Below, in pieces: positions 17,696 through 27,605 of a stretch of 64,000 bases of DNA. This DNA is from Allobosea sp. AAP35 (lineage in GTDB: Bacteria > Pseudomonadota > Alphaproteobacteria > Rhizobiales > Beijerinckiaceae), in assembly GCF_001295925.1 (NCBI RefSeq), contig NZ_LJHQ01000038.1, positions 55,105 through 119,104 of the forward strand, written 5' to 3'. Within the stretch, counting starts at the first letter, position 1. Each line of letters begins with the position of its first letter. The position numbers were made by a program, and so were the translations under genes. The notes under the pieces are model-generated. The model was not told the DNA's origin, did not search any database, and saw only the letters and a list, made by a program, of their open reading frames with translations.

Positions 17696-20107
17696 TCAAG
17701 GCAAAGCCTTCAGATAGCGCACCGGCCGGCCCGGCGCCGCCGCCTGCGCGGCATGGACGATCGCATTCGCGTCGATGCCGAAATGCCGGTAGAGGTCGGC
17801 AACCGTCCCGGTCTGGCCGAAATGCTCGACGCCGAGCGCCTTCTGCTTGTGGCCATGCACGCTGCCGAGCCAGGCCAAGGTCGCAGGGTGGCCGTCGATC
17901 ACCGAGACGATGCCGCAATCGCGTGAGAGGTCGCCCAGCAGCCGCTCGACATGGCTGGTGGCGCGGTGGTTGCCGCGTTGGCGGGCCCGCTCGGCCGCCT
18001 GCCAGCCGGCATTGAGCCGGTCGGCCGAGGTGATCGCCAGCAGGCCGACATCGCGCCGGTCCTCGCCGAGAAGCCCAACCGCCTTGATCGCCTCCGCGGC
18101 CACAGCGCCCGTATAGGCGATCACGACCGAGGCATTGGGGCCGGGCTTCCGCAGCCAATAGGCCCCGTCGATGATCTCGCTTTCGAGCTCGGGAGTCATG
18201 ACGCGCTGCGGCTGTTCGAGTTGCAGCGTCGAGAGGCGTAAGTAAACCGAGCCGCCGGTCTCGTCGCGCAGCCAGGTCCGCTCGTCGGGATCGCCCTCGC
18301 CATCCTTCTGCAGATAATCGAAGGACCAGCGCATCATCACGGCGAGTTCGTCGACGAAGGCCGGCTCGAAGGCGCACAACCCGTCCTGGCTCATGCCGAT
18401 CAGCGGCGTCGCGATCGACTGATGCGCGCCGCCCTCGGGCGCCAGCGTCACGCCCGACGGCGTCGCCACCACCATGAAGCGGGCATCCTGGTAGCAGGCA
18501 TAGTTCAGCGCATCGAGCCCGCGCGAGATGAACGGGTCGTAGAGCGTGCCGATCGGGATCAGCCGCTCTCCGAAGGTCGCATGCGAGAGACCGAGCGCCG
18601 AGAGATTGATGAACAGGTTCATCTCGGCGATGCCGAGTTCGACATGCTGGCCCTTGGGCGAGAACTCCCATTTCTGCATCGAGGGGATGCGCTCGTCCTT
18701 GAAGGTGTCGGCCATCGACGCCTTGGCGAAGAGCCCGCGCCGGTTCACCCAGGGGCCGAGATTGGTCGAGACGGTGACGTCGGGCGCCGTGGTGACGATG
18801 CGGTCGGCGAGCGGCCCGCCCGCCTTGGCGATCTCGTCGAGGATCTTGCCGAAGCCCATCTGCGTCGACATCACCGGCTGGATGCCGGCCTCGAGCTTCG
18901 CCGGCACCGGCAGCACCGGCGCGGTCAGCCGGCGGCGGCCTTCCGCGAAGAAGGGCACCTGATCGAGGAAGGCGCGCACCTCGTCCTCGGGCAGGGCGAG
19001 CCCCTCGAACAGATCCCACTCATGGCCGGGCCGGACGCCATTGGCGCTCTGGAAACCCGCCATCTGCTCCTTGGTCATCAGCCCGGCATGGTTGTCCTTG
19101 TGCCCGGCGAGCGGCAGGCCGAAGCCCTTGACGGTGTAGGCGAGGAAGCAGACCGGCCGATCATGGTCGATCGCCTCGAAGGCTTCCAGGATCGAAGGCA
19201 GGTCGTGGCCGCCGAGATTGCACATCAGCTTCGAGAGCTCGGCATCGGTGCGGCTCTCGATCAGCTTCGTCACGGGCCCCTGATCGCCGAGATCGTCCAT
19301 CAGGCGCTTGCGCCAGGCCGCACCGCCCTGGAAGGTCAGCGCCGAATAGAGCTGGTTGGGGCAGGAATCGATCCAGACTTTCAAACGCTCGCCGCCCGGC
19401 TCCTTGAAGGCCGCCTGCTGCAGCGAGCCGTATTTCAACGTCACGACATCCCAGCCGAAATTGCGGAACATCGTCTCGAAGCGGTCGTAGAGCCCCTCGC
19501 GGATCACCGCGTCGAGCGACTGGCGGTTGTAGTCGATCACCCACCAGGTATTGCGCAGGCCATGCTTCCAGCCCTCCATCAGGGCCTCGAAGATGTTGCC
19601 CTCGTCGAGCTCGGCATCGCCGATCAGCGAGACCATGCGGCCCTCCGGCCGGTTCAGCCCCCAGCCATGGGCCCGGACATAGTCCTGCGTCAGCGAGGAG
19701 AACAGAGTCTGCGCCACGCCTAAGCCCACCGAGCCGGTCGAGAAATCGACGTCGTCAATGTCCTTGGTCCGCGAGGGATAGCTCTGCGCGCCCTTGTAGG
19801 CCCTAAAATTCTCCAGCTTCTCGCGGGTCTGCAAGCCCATCAGATAGTTGATCGCGTGGAAGATCGGCGAAGCATGCGGCTTCACCGCGACGCGGTCCTG
19901 GGGCCGCAGCGCCGCCATGTAGAGCGCCGTCATGATCGTCGCCAGCGAGGCCGAGGAGGCCTGGTGCCCGCCGACCTTCATGCCGTCGCCGCTCTCGCGC
20001 AGATGGTTGGCGTGGTGGATCGTCCATGACGCCAGCCAGAGAATCTTCTTTTCCAGCTCGGCGAGAACCGGCAGGCGGGTATCTTCGGGCAGACGCGGAT
20101 CGGACAT
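17696..20107 (-). CDS. Transketolase-like thiamine-diphosphate enzyme, homodimeric 2-oxoacid dehydrogenase E1 (AceE/MdeB-like)
   Basis: This 803-residue protein has the three-domain transketolase/AceE layout. The ThDP-binding motif is GDAELDEGN (about 163-171) followed by NRQSLD; a pyrimidine-binding domain follows (VELGIAEMNLFINLSALGLS, with the activating Glu), then a C-terminal domain with GHPATLAWLGSVHG. It is shorter than AceE (about 890) and resembles the AceE-like enzymes linked to 2-oxobutyrate use (MdeB) in pseudomonads. No E2 or E3 gene is adjacent, so it may borrow the main complex or act as a decarboxylase/ligase. The ATG at 20107 has GGAG at good spacing; the longer frame to 20197 is unlikely. 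Confidence 0.85.
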   Translation of the reverse strand: MSDPRLPEDTRLPVLAELEKKILWLASWTIHHANHLRESGDGMKVGGHQASSASLATIMTALYMAALRPQDRVAVKPHASPIFHAINYLMGLQTREKLENFRAYKGAQSYPSRTKDIDDVDFSTGSVGLGVAQTLFSSLTQDYVRAHGWGLNRPEGRMVSLIGDAELDEGNIFEALMEGWKHGLRNTWWVIDYNRQSLDAVIREGLYDRFETMFRNFGWDVVTLKYGSLQQAAFKEPGGERLKVWIDSCPNQLYSALTFQGGAAWRKRLMDDLGDQGPVTKLIESRTDAELSKLMCNLGGHDLPSILEAFEAIDHDRPVCFLAYTVKGFGLPLAGHKDNHAGLMTKEQMAGFQSANGVRPGHEWDLFEGLALPEDEVRAFLDQVPFFAEGRRRLTAPVLPVPAKLEAGIQPVMSTQMGFGKILDEIAKAGGPLADRIVTTAPDVTVSTNLGPWVNRRGLFAKASMADTFKDERIPSMQKWEFSPKGQHVELGIAEMNLFINLSALGLSHATFGERLIPIGTLYDPFISRGLDALNYACYQDARFMVVATPSGVTLAPEGGAHQSIATPLIGMSQDGLCAFEPAFVDELAVMMRWSFDYLQKDGEGDPDERTWLRDETGGSVYLRLSTLQLEQPQRVMTPELESEIIDGAYWLRKPGPNASVVIAYTGAVAAEAIKAVGLLGEDRRDVGLLAITSADRLNAGWQAAERARQRGNHRATSHVERLLGDLSRDCGIVSVIDGHPATLAWLGSVHGHKQKALGVEHFGQTGTVADLYRHFGIDANAIVHAAQAAAPGRPVRYLKALP

Positions 20108-20268
20108 CGACAGGGCTCCAGCAAGGCACCGATCATGCACGAAATCGGCCGGCGGAGTGAACCGCAATCGGCCGTGATCCAGCAGATCATCATGCATCAG
20201 GCGTGATCGGAGCGGATTGGCACCGTCGCAACGGGCCTTGCCAGCACCGCGCCGCCTGAAAACCCGTG

Positions 20269-20694
20269 TCAGGCAGGCTGCGATCGCTCCTTTGAACCGT
20301 CAAGATCGTGTCGCGCCTTGGTCCCCCCAAACCAGAAGAACAGCCGAGCCGCCGATGTCTTGGTCGGGCTCAGGCGGTCGAACTCGCCAGCCGACATTGC
20401 CTTCTCGCAAAGGGCTATGCCGTGGCGTGCGGCCACGGCGTCATAAGGCGCGTCATAGGCTCGGTGCCATCGCAGCTCCGGGCTTCCGTCGGAATAGACC
20501 ATCCCGGTAGCCTCAAGCAGATGATGATGCGGCTCCAATGCTTCCAGCGCCGCCGCAAGCAACTTCAATTGGCCGATCCTCCCAGCATCTGCCGCTGCGA
20601 GTCGGGCCTGGCAGTCCGACAGGGTCTTTTGCTGCCAGTTGATCCACCCCTGGACGGGACGATCGATGCCTTCGAGAGTCTTGTTCGTCACCAT
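20269..20694 (-). CDS. Hypothetical protein (141 aa)
   Basis: This small cytoplasmic protein has no signal peptide or membrane segment. It shows a helical, Ala/Leu-rich N-terminal half (QKTLSDCQARLAAADAGR, LAAALEALEPHHHLLEA) and a C-terminal half with many aromatic residues (RLFFWFGGTKARHDLD). I recognise no family. The ATG at 20694 is used; a GTG two codons upstream is possible. It is divergent from the LysR gene at 20805, an arrangement often seen between a LysR regulator and its target. Confidence 0.55.
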   Translation of the reverse strand: MVTNKTLEGIDRPVQGWINWQQKTLSDCQARLAAADAGRIGQLKLLAAALEALEPHHHLLEATGMVYSDGSPELRWHRAYDAPYDAVAARHGIALCEKAMSAGEFDRLSPTKTSAARLFFWFGGTKARHDLDGSKERSQPA

Positions 20695-20804
20695 CGCCAC
20701 ACCATTCGCGAAGCCGGTTGCGTTGTGTCGACAAACAAAAGCACCGCAGGACAGTCATAATTATTAAGAATATCGTTTCACTCTGTTGCCGAGGTGATCC
20801 CCAG

Positions 20805-21806
20805 ATGAAACAGCCTATGCCCATGCCTATGCCGACTGAGCCGATGGTTATGGATAAGCTGACCTATCTGGCCCAACTTGAACATCTTCCCTGGGATGAT
20901 CTTCGCCTCTTCATCCTTGTCGCGAGAGAGGGGAGCCTCCGCAAGGCTGCGGCTCGGGGCGGTGTCAGCAGCGCGACCTTGTTTCGAAGGATGGCAGATC
21001 TGGAAAAGGCACTCGGCGGGCGATTGCTCAACCGCGTCCCCGAGGGCATGTCCCTGACCTTGCTGGGTCAACGCGTGCTCGGCGTCGTGGAGGCCATGTT
21101 TGTTCCTGTCCACGATCTCGGGCGGTTGCTTGCAGAGCAGCGCGCGGATCGCACGTTCGTTTCGATCACGGTCACCCAGGGGCTGGGAGTGAACTGGTTG
21201 ATCCCGAACGCTGCGAGTTTTCAGCAGCTGCACCCAACCATCGGCATCGATTTTCGTGTGTCCAACGAGGTTGCCGATATCCTGCGGTTCGATAGCGATC
21301 TCGGGATCCAGATGACGCCGCCGACGGCGCAAGACATCATGGCCGTGAAGATCGGTCGGATGCACTTTGAACTCTTTGCCTCGGCCGATTACCTGGCGCG
21401 CCATGGCACGCCCCAGACCGTCGAGGCGCTTCGCAACCACCGTTTCGTCGAGCAGCGGGATGGCCACGTCGATCGCGGACACCTGACCAATCTGGCTGGC
21501 GAACTTCGGTCCGTTCAGATCGCGGCAAAAGTGTCGGGCAGTTGCGGGGCCATTTCAGCCATTGAAAACGGGCTGGGGATCGGCGTGCTGCCGAATTACT
21601 CGGTGGCCTTCGGCAATCGCGTCGTCCCTGTCGGGCTACCCTTGCGCAACCACAGGGACATCTGGCTGACATACCGGGGGGATCTGCGCCAGAACCAGGG
21701 GGTCGCCGCAGCGATCGGCTGGATCAAGAGCATGTTCGACCCACGGCGCTGGCCGTGTTTCCGGGATGATTACATCGCGATCGAAGATATTCCGTTGATG
21801 CGATGA
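20805..21806 (+). CDS. LysR-family transcriptional regulator (paralogue of 54722-55687)
   Basis: This 333-residue regulator has an N-terminal winged helix (DDLRLFILVAREGSLRKAAA, SSATLFRRMADLEKALG) and a LysR-type effector-binding domain (VTQGLGVNWLIPNAASFQ, GLGIGVLPNYSVAFG). An unusual Met/Pro-rich leader (MKQPMPMPMPTEP) precedes the helix-turn-helix. The ATG at 20805 follows GAGGTGA and is far better than the upstream start at 20718. It closely resembles the regulator at 54722-55687 in both domains, down to the C-terminal WIKS-[MI]-[FY]-D segment. Its effector is unknown; the divergent hypothetical gene at 20269-20694 is a candidate target. Confidence 0.9.
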   Translation: MKQPMPMPMPTEPMVMDKLTYLAQLEHLPWDDLRLFILVAREGSLRKAAARGGVSSATLFRRMADLEKALGGRLLNRVPEGMSLTLLGQRVLGVVEAMFVPVHDLGRLLAEQRADRTFVSITVTQGLGVNWLIPNAASFQQLHPTIGIDFRVSNEVADILRFDSDLGIQMTPPTAQDIMAVKIGRMHFELFASADYLARHGTPQTVEALRNHRFVEQRDGHVDRGHLTNLAGELRSVQIAAKVSGSCGAISAIENGLGIGVLPNYSVAFGNRVVPVGLPLRNHRDIWLTYRGDLRQNQGVAAAIGWIKSMFDPRRWPCFRDDYIAIEDIPLMR

Positions 21807-21983
21807 CGACGACCGGCTTGGGCATGGAAGCCCGCGTCATCAATCTGAACAAAGACATGAAATTTATTGTCCGACAGCACGTCAAATAAGCGAACACAAG
21901 CGTTCGGGACAAGCATATTTCATAATATTTATACAGAATTGAGCTTGACTGAACCTCGGTCGATTGATCGCTGTTTTGCGGCG

Positions 21984-22022
21984 TGATGGTACCCCGATCC
22001 GTTTTTCGCTGGGGTACCATCA
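21984..22022. repeat. 12-bp perfect inverted repeat
   Basis: TGATGGTACCCC (21984-21995) and GGGGTACCATCA (22011-22022) are perfect inverted repeats around a 15-bp spacer. It lies in the 319-bp gap between LysR and the truncated stomatin gene, which otherwise shows only AT-rich DNA. It could be a LysR terminator (a T-run lies only in the loop), an operator, or a relic of an inserted element. Confidence 0.6.
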
Positions 22023-22125
22023 GCCCGGACAATCGGCATCTGACCGATTGCGTCGTTGATTTTGTGCCCTTAACGGTGCGGCTAGCGGGGCGGCGCGCCG
22101 CCCGATCTGAGAAGGGACGCCTCGC

Positions 22126-22329
22126 ATGAACACGCTGTCTGGCTTCAGCATTTTCGTCATCGTGCTGGTGATGCTGGTCGTCATCACCATCGCCTTCCTG
22201 GTTAAGACGGTTCCGCAGGGCTACAACTACACCGTCGAGCGCTTCGGCCGTTATTCGCGCACGCTGAGCGCCGGCCTCAACCTGATCGTGCCCTATATCG
22301 ATCGCATCGGGCACAAGGTGAACATGTCA
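22126..22329 (+). pseudogene. Stomatin/SPFH-domain membrane protein, truncated after about 65 codons
   Basis: The first 65 codons encode an N-terminal membrane helix (FSIFVIVLVMLVVITIAFLV) and the beginning of an SPFH/band-7 domain (VPQGYNYTVERFGRYSRTLSAGLNLIVPYI). This matches the start of QmcA-type stomatin homologues, inner-membrane scaffolds of about 300-350 residues. After GHKVNM the match stops abruptly near 22326, and an unrelated 68-codon tail runs to 22533. The rest of the gene and any NfeD partner are absent. This is best explained by insertion or deletion at the left edge of the accessory region. The ribosome-binding site (GAAGGGACGCCTCGC) looks intact. Confidence 0.85.
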
Positions 22330-22558
22330 AGGTCACTATTGTCAGCCATGCATCTGCGTCCTCGGCGGACTGCCTATGTCATTACAATGGGAAATGTTGG
22401 CCCACAGCCGACGTGTGGAACGTCAGCTTCCAGGCACCCCGCGGTGAGGCTCGCGGTCAAGCAGCTGAAGGTTGGGCCTAAGCCGAGCCAAGGTCAGTTT
22501 CAGGCGATCTCGTTGCCGGTCTTGGCAATGTGAGGCCCGAAAATCACCGGCGCACAGC

Positions 22559-22906
22559 CAGCAATGGCGCAGGGTCGCCGACCAGCTGAGGCCGACGGTC
22601 CCCAAGCTCGCCGCCCTGATGGACACAGCCGAGACCGACGTGCTCGCCTATATGACCTTCCCGACGCAGCACCGCGCCAAGCTGCATTCCACGAACCCGC
22701 TGGAGCGCCTCAACGGCGAGATCAAGCGCCGCACCGAGGTCGTTGGCATCTTTCCCAACGAGGCCGCCATCACCCGGCTCGTCGGCGCCATCCTGCTCGA
22801 ACAGAACGACGAATGGGCCGTCCAGCCCGCTCGCTACGTCAGGCTGGAAAGCATCGCGCCGATCAGCGATGATCCCATCGTCAGCCTGCCAGCCGTGGCC
22901 GCCTGA
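22559..22906 (+). pseudogene. IS256-family transposase, C-terminal remnant
   Basis: About 115 codons match the end of Mutator/IS256 transposases: QLRPTVPKLAALMDTAE, LAYMTFPTQHRAKLHSTN, PLERLNGEIKRRTEVVGIFPN and AAITRLVGAILLEQNDEW, including the catalytic-region NPLERLN-E motif. The N-terminal two thirds and its DDE aspartates are missing. Downstream, the GGGACATGA sequence near 22963 may be the remaining terminal inverted repeat. It marks a recombination point beside the broken stomatin gene. Confidence 0.88.
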
Positions 22907-23774
22907 CCAGCCCTGCCAAAGCCGGCATCGTGGTGGCTCCGAGAAGCTACACCACCATCAGGGACATGACCCAAGTCGAACATAACCCAATGCGGCAATA
23001 CGAACTTGCATCGTGATTGCATCGCACGCGCTGTCGCATGAGGCCAACATCGTTAATTCAGCGAATCGAACCTACCTTCATTTGACGCGGCACGCCATTT
23101 TTAACCCCATCTGCCGGCCTACAAGAACTCGCCATCAAATAATCGCGATCAACAATGATATTATTTAAACGCAATATTTTGAAATATTTGGATCAATGCT
23201 AAATTGTAAATTAACGAACCTTCAATGTAATTACGCTTGAATAGTTCTAAATTTAACGATATAAATCTCAAATATCGTAATATAAATCTATAATTGCAAA
23301 TACTAAATCTATATCCACCAGATTTTATGCCGGCTCGACGGCCATTTTTATTTTTGATAACGGAAAAATTCCGGTGTCACATTCTACGATTAACAATCAT
23401 GTATAAAACGTTAATCATAATTTAATTTTAATTTAGTTTGTAATGAACGAGAGGAGTCGATTATCCAGAATTAATGATGTCCGGTCGTTTAAAAAGAGGG
23501 CGCAGCCAAATCAGATGGAACGTTAAAAGAGATATTTTTCTGATACCAGTATTCAGTACGCATTTGTTCGATTTAATGATCGCAAATAGCTGTTTCACAG
23601 TGGACGATAGAGCCGACGTGCTCGATTTTAACGTAGATTTCAAGCATTTATCTAGGCGGCAACTCTACATTATCGTAAAGCGACGCCGATTTCATGTTGG
23701 ATATACGAGTCGCTCCTAACAAAAGTTACGGATGCAAGGCGGCCGTTGCGCCGATCGTGGAGAGAGGAACTAAA
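22907..23774. other. AT-rich spacer, no convincing gene
   Basis: This stretch, especially about 23080-23720, is strikingly AT-rich compared with its surroundings. An 81-codon frame at 23474-23719 is open but has no recognisable product and atypical codon use. The region contains many ATTTAAA/TAATTTTAAT runs that could be promoters or sites for H-NS-like silencers such as MucR. It separates the IS256 remnant from the chemoreceptor. Confidence 0.6.
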
Positions 23775-25610
23775 ATGTCGTTTCGCCATTTTATGAACAC
23801 GGGCGCCCTTTCCGCGGAGGCCGCCGCGATCAGGCGCACCCAAGCGGTCATCGAGTTCGATCCCTCGGGCAAAATCCTTTGGGCAAACGACCTGTTCCTC
23901 GCGGCCATGGGCTACTCGCTGGCCGAGATCGTGGGCCAGCATCACTCGATCTTCGTCGAAGCTGGCGCGCGGACCCGCCCAGACTATCAAGGGTTTTGGC
24001 CGAGACTGGCTGCCGGCGAGGCGATCCAGGCCCAGTTCCTGCGCATCGGAAAGGGAGGCGCGCGCCTATGGCTCCAGGCCGTCTATACGCCCGTCATCGA
24101 CCGAGGCAGTCGGGTGAAGAAGGTGGTGAAATTCGCCACCGACATCACTTCTCACAAGGCGGATATCGCCAATATGGTGGGTCAACTCGCGGCCCTCGAC
24201 AAGGCCCAGGCAGTCATCGAGTTCGATTTGACAGGCAAGATCTTGCACGCCAATACCAATTTCTTGGCGGTGACCGGATACGCGCTCGAGGAGGTCGTCG
24301 GGCAGCATCATCGTATTTTCGTCAGAGACGAAGAGCGCTCCAGCCCTAACTACATGCAGTTCTGGGAGAAGCTTAGGCGGGGCGAGTATGACGAGGGCCG
24401 CTATTCCCGCATCGGCAAGGGTGGCAAGGTCGTCTGGCTGCAGGCAAGCTACAACCCGATCCTCGACGCGATGGGCGCGCCCTCCAAGGTGGTGAAATAC
24501 GCGACCGACATCACGGCCAGCAAAGAAAACGAGGCCCAGATGGAGTTCGCGATCGCAGAAGTCGGCACGGTCGTCGCAGCCGCGAAGGCTCGCGACCTGA
24601 CCTGCAGGATCCCGCTTGAGAACCTGAACGCCAAGAACGCCGCCCTGTGCGAAGGCGTCAACCAGCTCGTCGCCACCCTCGCTAACATCGTCGGCCAGGT
24701 CGCCGTCGCAGCGCAGGGGATCGATACCGCAGCCAAGGAAATCTCGATAGGTGCGGACGATCTGTCGAAGCGGACCGAGGAACAGGCTTCCAGCCTCGAA
24801 GAGACGGCGGCAACGACGGAGGAGCTGGCCGCCAGCGTGAAGGCATCGGCTAGCAATGCCCGTAACGCGGCAACCCTTGCCTCGGAGGCCACGGTCGCCG
24901 CTCAATCGGGCGGGGACATCGCGGGAGAGGCCGTGAGGGCGATGGCCCGCATCGAGGATGCCTCTCAGAAGATCCAGGCGATCACCCGTGTGATCGACGA
25001 CATCGCGTTCCAGACGAACCTGCTGGCGCTGAACGCAGCGGTGGAGGCGGCACGTGCAGGCGACGCCGGAAAGGGCTTCGCGGTCGTGGCGAGCGAGGTC
25101 CGCACCCTGGCCCAGCGCTCCGGCGAAGCCGCCAAGGACATATCGTCCCTCCTCTCCTCCTCGAACGCGGAGGTCAGCGAGGGCGTCAAGCTCGTACGCA
25201 AGGCTGGCGAATCCTTGACTGTCATCCTCGATGCCTCTCGAAAGGTGGCCTCGACCATTGCCGAGATTTCAGCGGCGGGAGGCGAACAGGCCAATGGCAT
25301 CGACGAGATGAGCCAGACGGTGGCTCATCTCGACGAGATGACGCAGTCCAATGCGGCGCTCGCGGAAGAAAGCGCGGCTTCGGCCAACGCCCTGGCCGAT
25401 CGCATCGCGCAGCTCAACCTACTTGTGGCCGGATATCGAACCGAAGCGGGCGGCTCTGCGGAAGCGTTAAGCCCGATTGGTCTGCAGCGGCAGGTGAGCG
25501 CAGCATTCACCAGTCGGCTCGTTTGCCCCCCCGCCTCCAGCGCCACAACCCAGCCGCCGCTCAGGAGGCTTGCCAACGCGCACGTTTCATCGGGCTGGCA
25601 CGAGTTTTAG
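23775..25610 (+). CDS. Soluble PAS-PAS methyl-accepting chemotaxis protein with a C-terminal docking pentapeptide
   Basis: This 611-residue chemoreceptor lacks transmembrane helices. Two tandem PAS/PAC domains (about 17-135 and 140-260) share the repeated pattern QAVIEFD-x-x-GKIL and GQHH-x-IFV, and the second follows the first as a near duplicate; such PAS pairs in the Aer family can bind haem or flavin. A short linker (about 265-300) leads to the signalling domain with the hairpin tip [22 protein letters not shown] and methylation-type helices. The protein ends GWHEF, which fits the CheR/CheB-tethering pentapeptide pattern (x-W-x-x-F). The ATG at 23775 follows AGAGAGGAAC. No che gene is nearby, so it must feed a chemotaxis pathway encoded elsewhere. 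Confidence 0.92.
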   Translation: MSFRHFMNTGALSAEAAAIRRTQAVIEFDPSGKILWANDLFLAAMGYSLAEIVGQHHSIFVEAGARTRPDYQGFWPRLAAGEAIQAQFLRIGKGGARLWLQAVYTPVIDRGSRVKKVVKFATDITSHKADIANMVGQLAALDKAQAVIEFDLTGKILHANTNFLAVTGYALEEVVGQHHRIFVRDEERSSPNYMQFWEKLRRGEYDEGRYSRIGKGGKVVWLQASYNPILDAMGAPSKVVKYATDITASKENEAQMEFAIAEVGTVVAAAKARDLTCRIPLENLNAKNAALCEGVNQLVATLANIVGQVAVAAQGIDTAAKEISIGADDLSKRTEEQASSLEETAATTEELAASVKASASNARNAATLASEATVAAQSGGDIAGEAVRAMARIEDASQKIQAITRVIDDIAFQTNLLALNAAVEAARAGDAGKGFAVVASEVRTLAQRSGEAAKDISSLLSSSNAEVSEGVKLVRKAGESLTVILDASRKVASTIAEISAAGGEQANGIDEMSQTVAHLDEMTQSNAALAEESAASANALADRIAQLNLLVAGYRTEAGGSAEALSPIGLQRQVSAAFTSRLVCPPASSATTQPPLRRLANAHVSSGWHEF

Positions 25611-25822
25611 GACACGGGCAACGCGCGATCCCGACAGTCCAGCAGGCGGCCTCGGTAATGAGCGGACCCCTAACTCCGTCGATCGGCCTGACGGGGCGCG
25701 ATGACGGCCTCCCGCAGGTCAAATAGCTCTTAACTCGCCGTAATTGAAAAATTACACTCTCGGCGTTAAGCGGCGCCCGATTTTCTCTCAAGATAAAACA
25801 ACATTCTTCCCGAGGGCCTATA

Positions 25823-27169
25823 ATGCCCAACGATTGCATAACCGAGCGCCTAGCGTTTCATGGAATCGACGCGGAAACCACAAAGATAGTTCGCGAAGCA
25901 AAGCCTTTTCTTCTTTTGCTCATCCCAACTGCTCTGAGCATGTTTTATAAGCATATCGAGGCTCGGCCCGAATCCGCACAATTCTTCAAGGACGGTGCCC
26001 ACATCGAACACGCAAAGGATATGCAGCTTCGCCATTGGGAACGTCTGCTGGAGGGACGTTTCGATGCCAGCTATGTTACTGCCGTGGTGAGAGTCGGAGA
26101 AACGCATAGCCGTATCGGCCTCGAGCCAAAATGGTATATAGGCGGATACAGTTTCGTCCTCGCGCGGTTGACCGACTTAATTGCACACAGGCATCCGCGA
26201 GGCCTGTTTGGCTTCGGCCGCCGGCATAGCGTAAATCGGCTGCAGCAAGCAGTTACCAAGGTCGCGATGCTCGACGTCGATTATGTCATTGGCACCTATA
26301 TCGAAGCGGGCCGCAAGGAGCGGCGCGCGTTGCTCGAAAATTTGGGCGGGACGTTCGAAGGCACGGTCGGCGCGATTGTATCCTCGGTGTCCGTCTCGGC
26401 CGAATTACTTCAAGTTGCCGCATTGGGGCTGGCGAGCACTGCGAAGGAGCCCATCGTTAAGGCAGGCTCAGTCGCTTCCGCATCCTCTGAGGCTTCAGCC
26501 AACATCCGATCGCTCGCAGACGCGGCAGAGCAGATGGCGGCTGCAACCATTGAAATCGACAGGCAGTTGCTAACTTCGACCGAGGTGGCGATCAAAGCGG
26601 CCAAGATCACCGGAGCAACGGTCGACAGGATGCAAAAACTCTCCAGCGCGTCGCAAAAGATCGGCACCATTGCAGACCTTATCAATGCCATTGCCGGTCA
26701 GACGAATTTACTGGCTTTAAACGCCACGATCGAAGCGTCTCGGGCTGGGGATGCCGGGAAGGGCTTTTCAGTCGTAGCGCGAGAAGTAAAGTTACTAGCT
26801 GAGCAGACGGCCCGCGCCACTACTGCGATTCGTACGCAAATAGATGAGATGAGATCCGCAGTCGAGGTCTCGTCATCAGGCATACACGAAATGACGAATA
26901 CCATACAGCAGATTAACGTCAGCTCCGAAGCGATCTCGTTAGCCATTCGCCAGCACGGCGCTTGGACACAGAAGATTGCCTCTATCGTACAGGCGATGTC
27001 TGACAGGATTGCAAGCGTTTCTCTCAGCATATCGGGCGTCAACAGAGCAGCCATGACAACGGGCGTGGAGGCCGAGCAAGTCTTGTCTTCCGCAGCTGAC
27101 CTGACCACCCAGGCCGATCAGCTACGTCTCGAGGTCGCTAGCTTCCTCTCCAGGGTCGCAGCGGCGTGA
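25823..27169 (+). CDS. Globin-coupled chemoreceptor (HemAT-like)
   Basis: This 448-residue soluble protein couples an N-terminal protoglobin sensor (about 1-165) to a methyl-accepting signalling domain (about 190-445). The proximal haem histidine is H95 in [18 protein letters not shown], a hallmark of globin-coupled sensors, which bind O2 and steer aerotaxis. The signalling tip ([33 protein letters not shown]) is conserved. No HAMP domain or CheR-docking tail is visible. Codon use is more AT-rich than its paralogue at 38445, suggesting a separate origin. It follows the PAS-PAS receptor by 212 bp. Confidence 0.93.
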   Translation: MPNDCITERLAFHGIDAETTKIVREAKPFLLLLIPTALSMFYKHIEARPESAQFFKDGAHIEHAKDMQLRHWERLLEGRFDASYVTAVVRVGETHSRIGLEPKWYIGGYSFVLARLTDLIAHRHPRGLFGFGRRHSVNRLQQAVTKVAMLDVDYVIGTYIEAGRKERRALLENLGGTFEGTVGAIVSSVSVSAELLQVAALGLASTAKEPIVKAGSVASASSEASANIRSLADAAEQMAAATIEIDRQLLTSTEVAIKAAKITGATVDRMQKLSSASQKIGTIADLINAIAGQTNLLALNATIEASRAGDAGKGFSVVAREVKLLAEQTARATTAIRTQIDEMRSAVEVSSSGIHEMTNTIQQINVSSEAISLAIRQHGAWTQKIASIVQAMSDRIASVSLSISGVNRAAMTTGVEAEQVLSSAADLTTQADQLRLEVASFLSRVAAA

Positions 27170-27223
27170 GCTTATGCCGCCGTCGCCTGAGTGACCACCA
27201 CCAAGCCGAATCGTGATGCCGGA

Positions 27224-27517
27224 ATGAACTTCCCAAAATTGTTCGCTCTATTATTTTGCGCCGCGGCATTCGCTGCTTCGGTACCGGCGCTCACCTCGCC
27301 CTCGTTCGACGATGTTATCCGATTTTGCTCAGATGCCGAGGCAATGGAGCCTCCTGCGCAGCGTGTGGGGACATGCCTTTGCTATGTCGAAGAACTGCAG
27401 AGCTGGACGTTCAATGCCACCCAGCTCATGATTTGGGAAACTGGACGGCAGACATCGCGACGTGCTGCCATGAACGTCTGTCACGCTCGAAGCGCGTCGC
27501 AGCGGATGTTTCGTTGA
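27224..27517 (+). CDS. Small secreted cysteine-containing protein
   Basis: This 97-residue precursor has a signal peptide (MNFPKLFALLFCAAAFAASVPA) and a mature part with four cysteines (FCSDAE, GTCLCYVEEL, NVCHARSA), probably forming disulfides in the periplasm. The layout recalls small Rap1a/Tai-like immunity proteins (short exported, Cys pairs in a helical fold), but the similarity is weak and I give no function. The ATG at 27224 begins the signal peptide. It lies between a chemoreceptor and mucR. Confidence 0.6.
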   Translation: MNFPKLFALLFCAAAFAASVPALTSPSFDDVIRFCSDAEAMEPPAQRVGTCLCYVEELQSWTFNATQLMIWETGRQTSRRAAMNVCHARSASQRMFR

Positions 27518-27605
27518 GCTTGATGCTAAACTCTGGCGGTTTTACTCTGCGATCAGGCCGCGGTGATCCATGTATGGGCGTGGGCTGCAAAAACTAGAGG
27601 AAGAT

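Noticed and set aside
18422..19723. Plus-strand 433-codon frame
   Set aside because: Antisense shadow of the AceE-like gene, whose ThDP motif is clear.
23474..23719. 81-codon frame in the AT-rich spacer
   Set aside because: No recognisable product, weak start signal, and AT-rich DNA gives few stops of other kinds only by chance; not supported as a gene.
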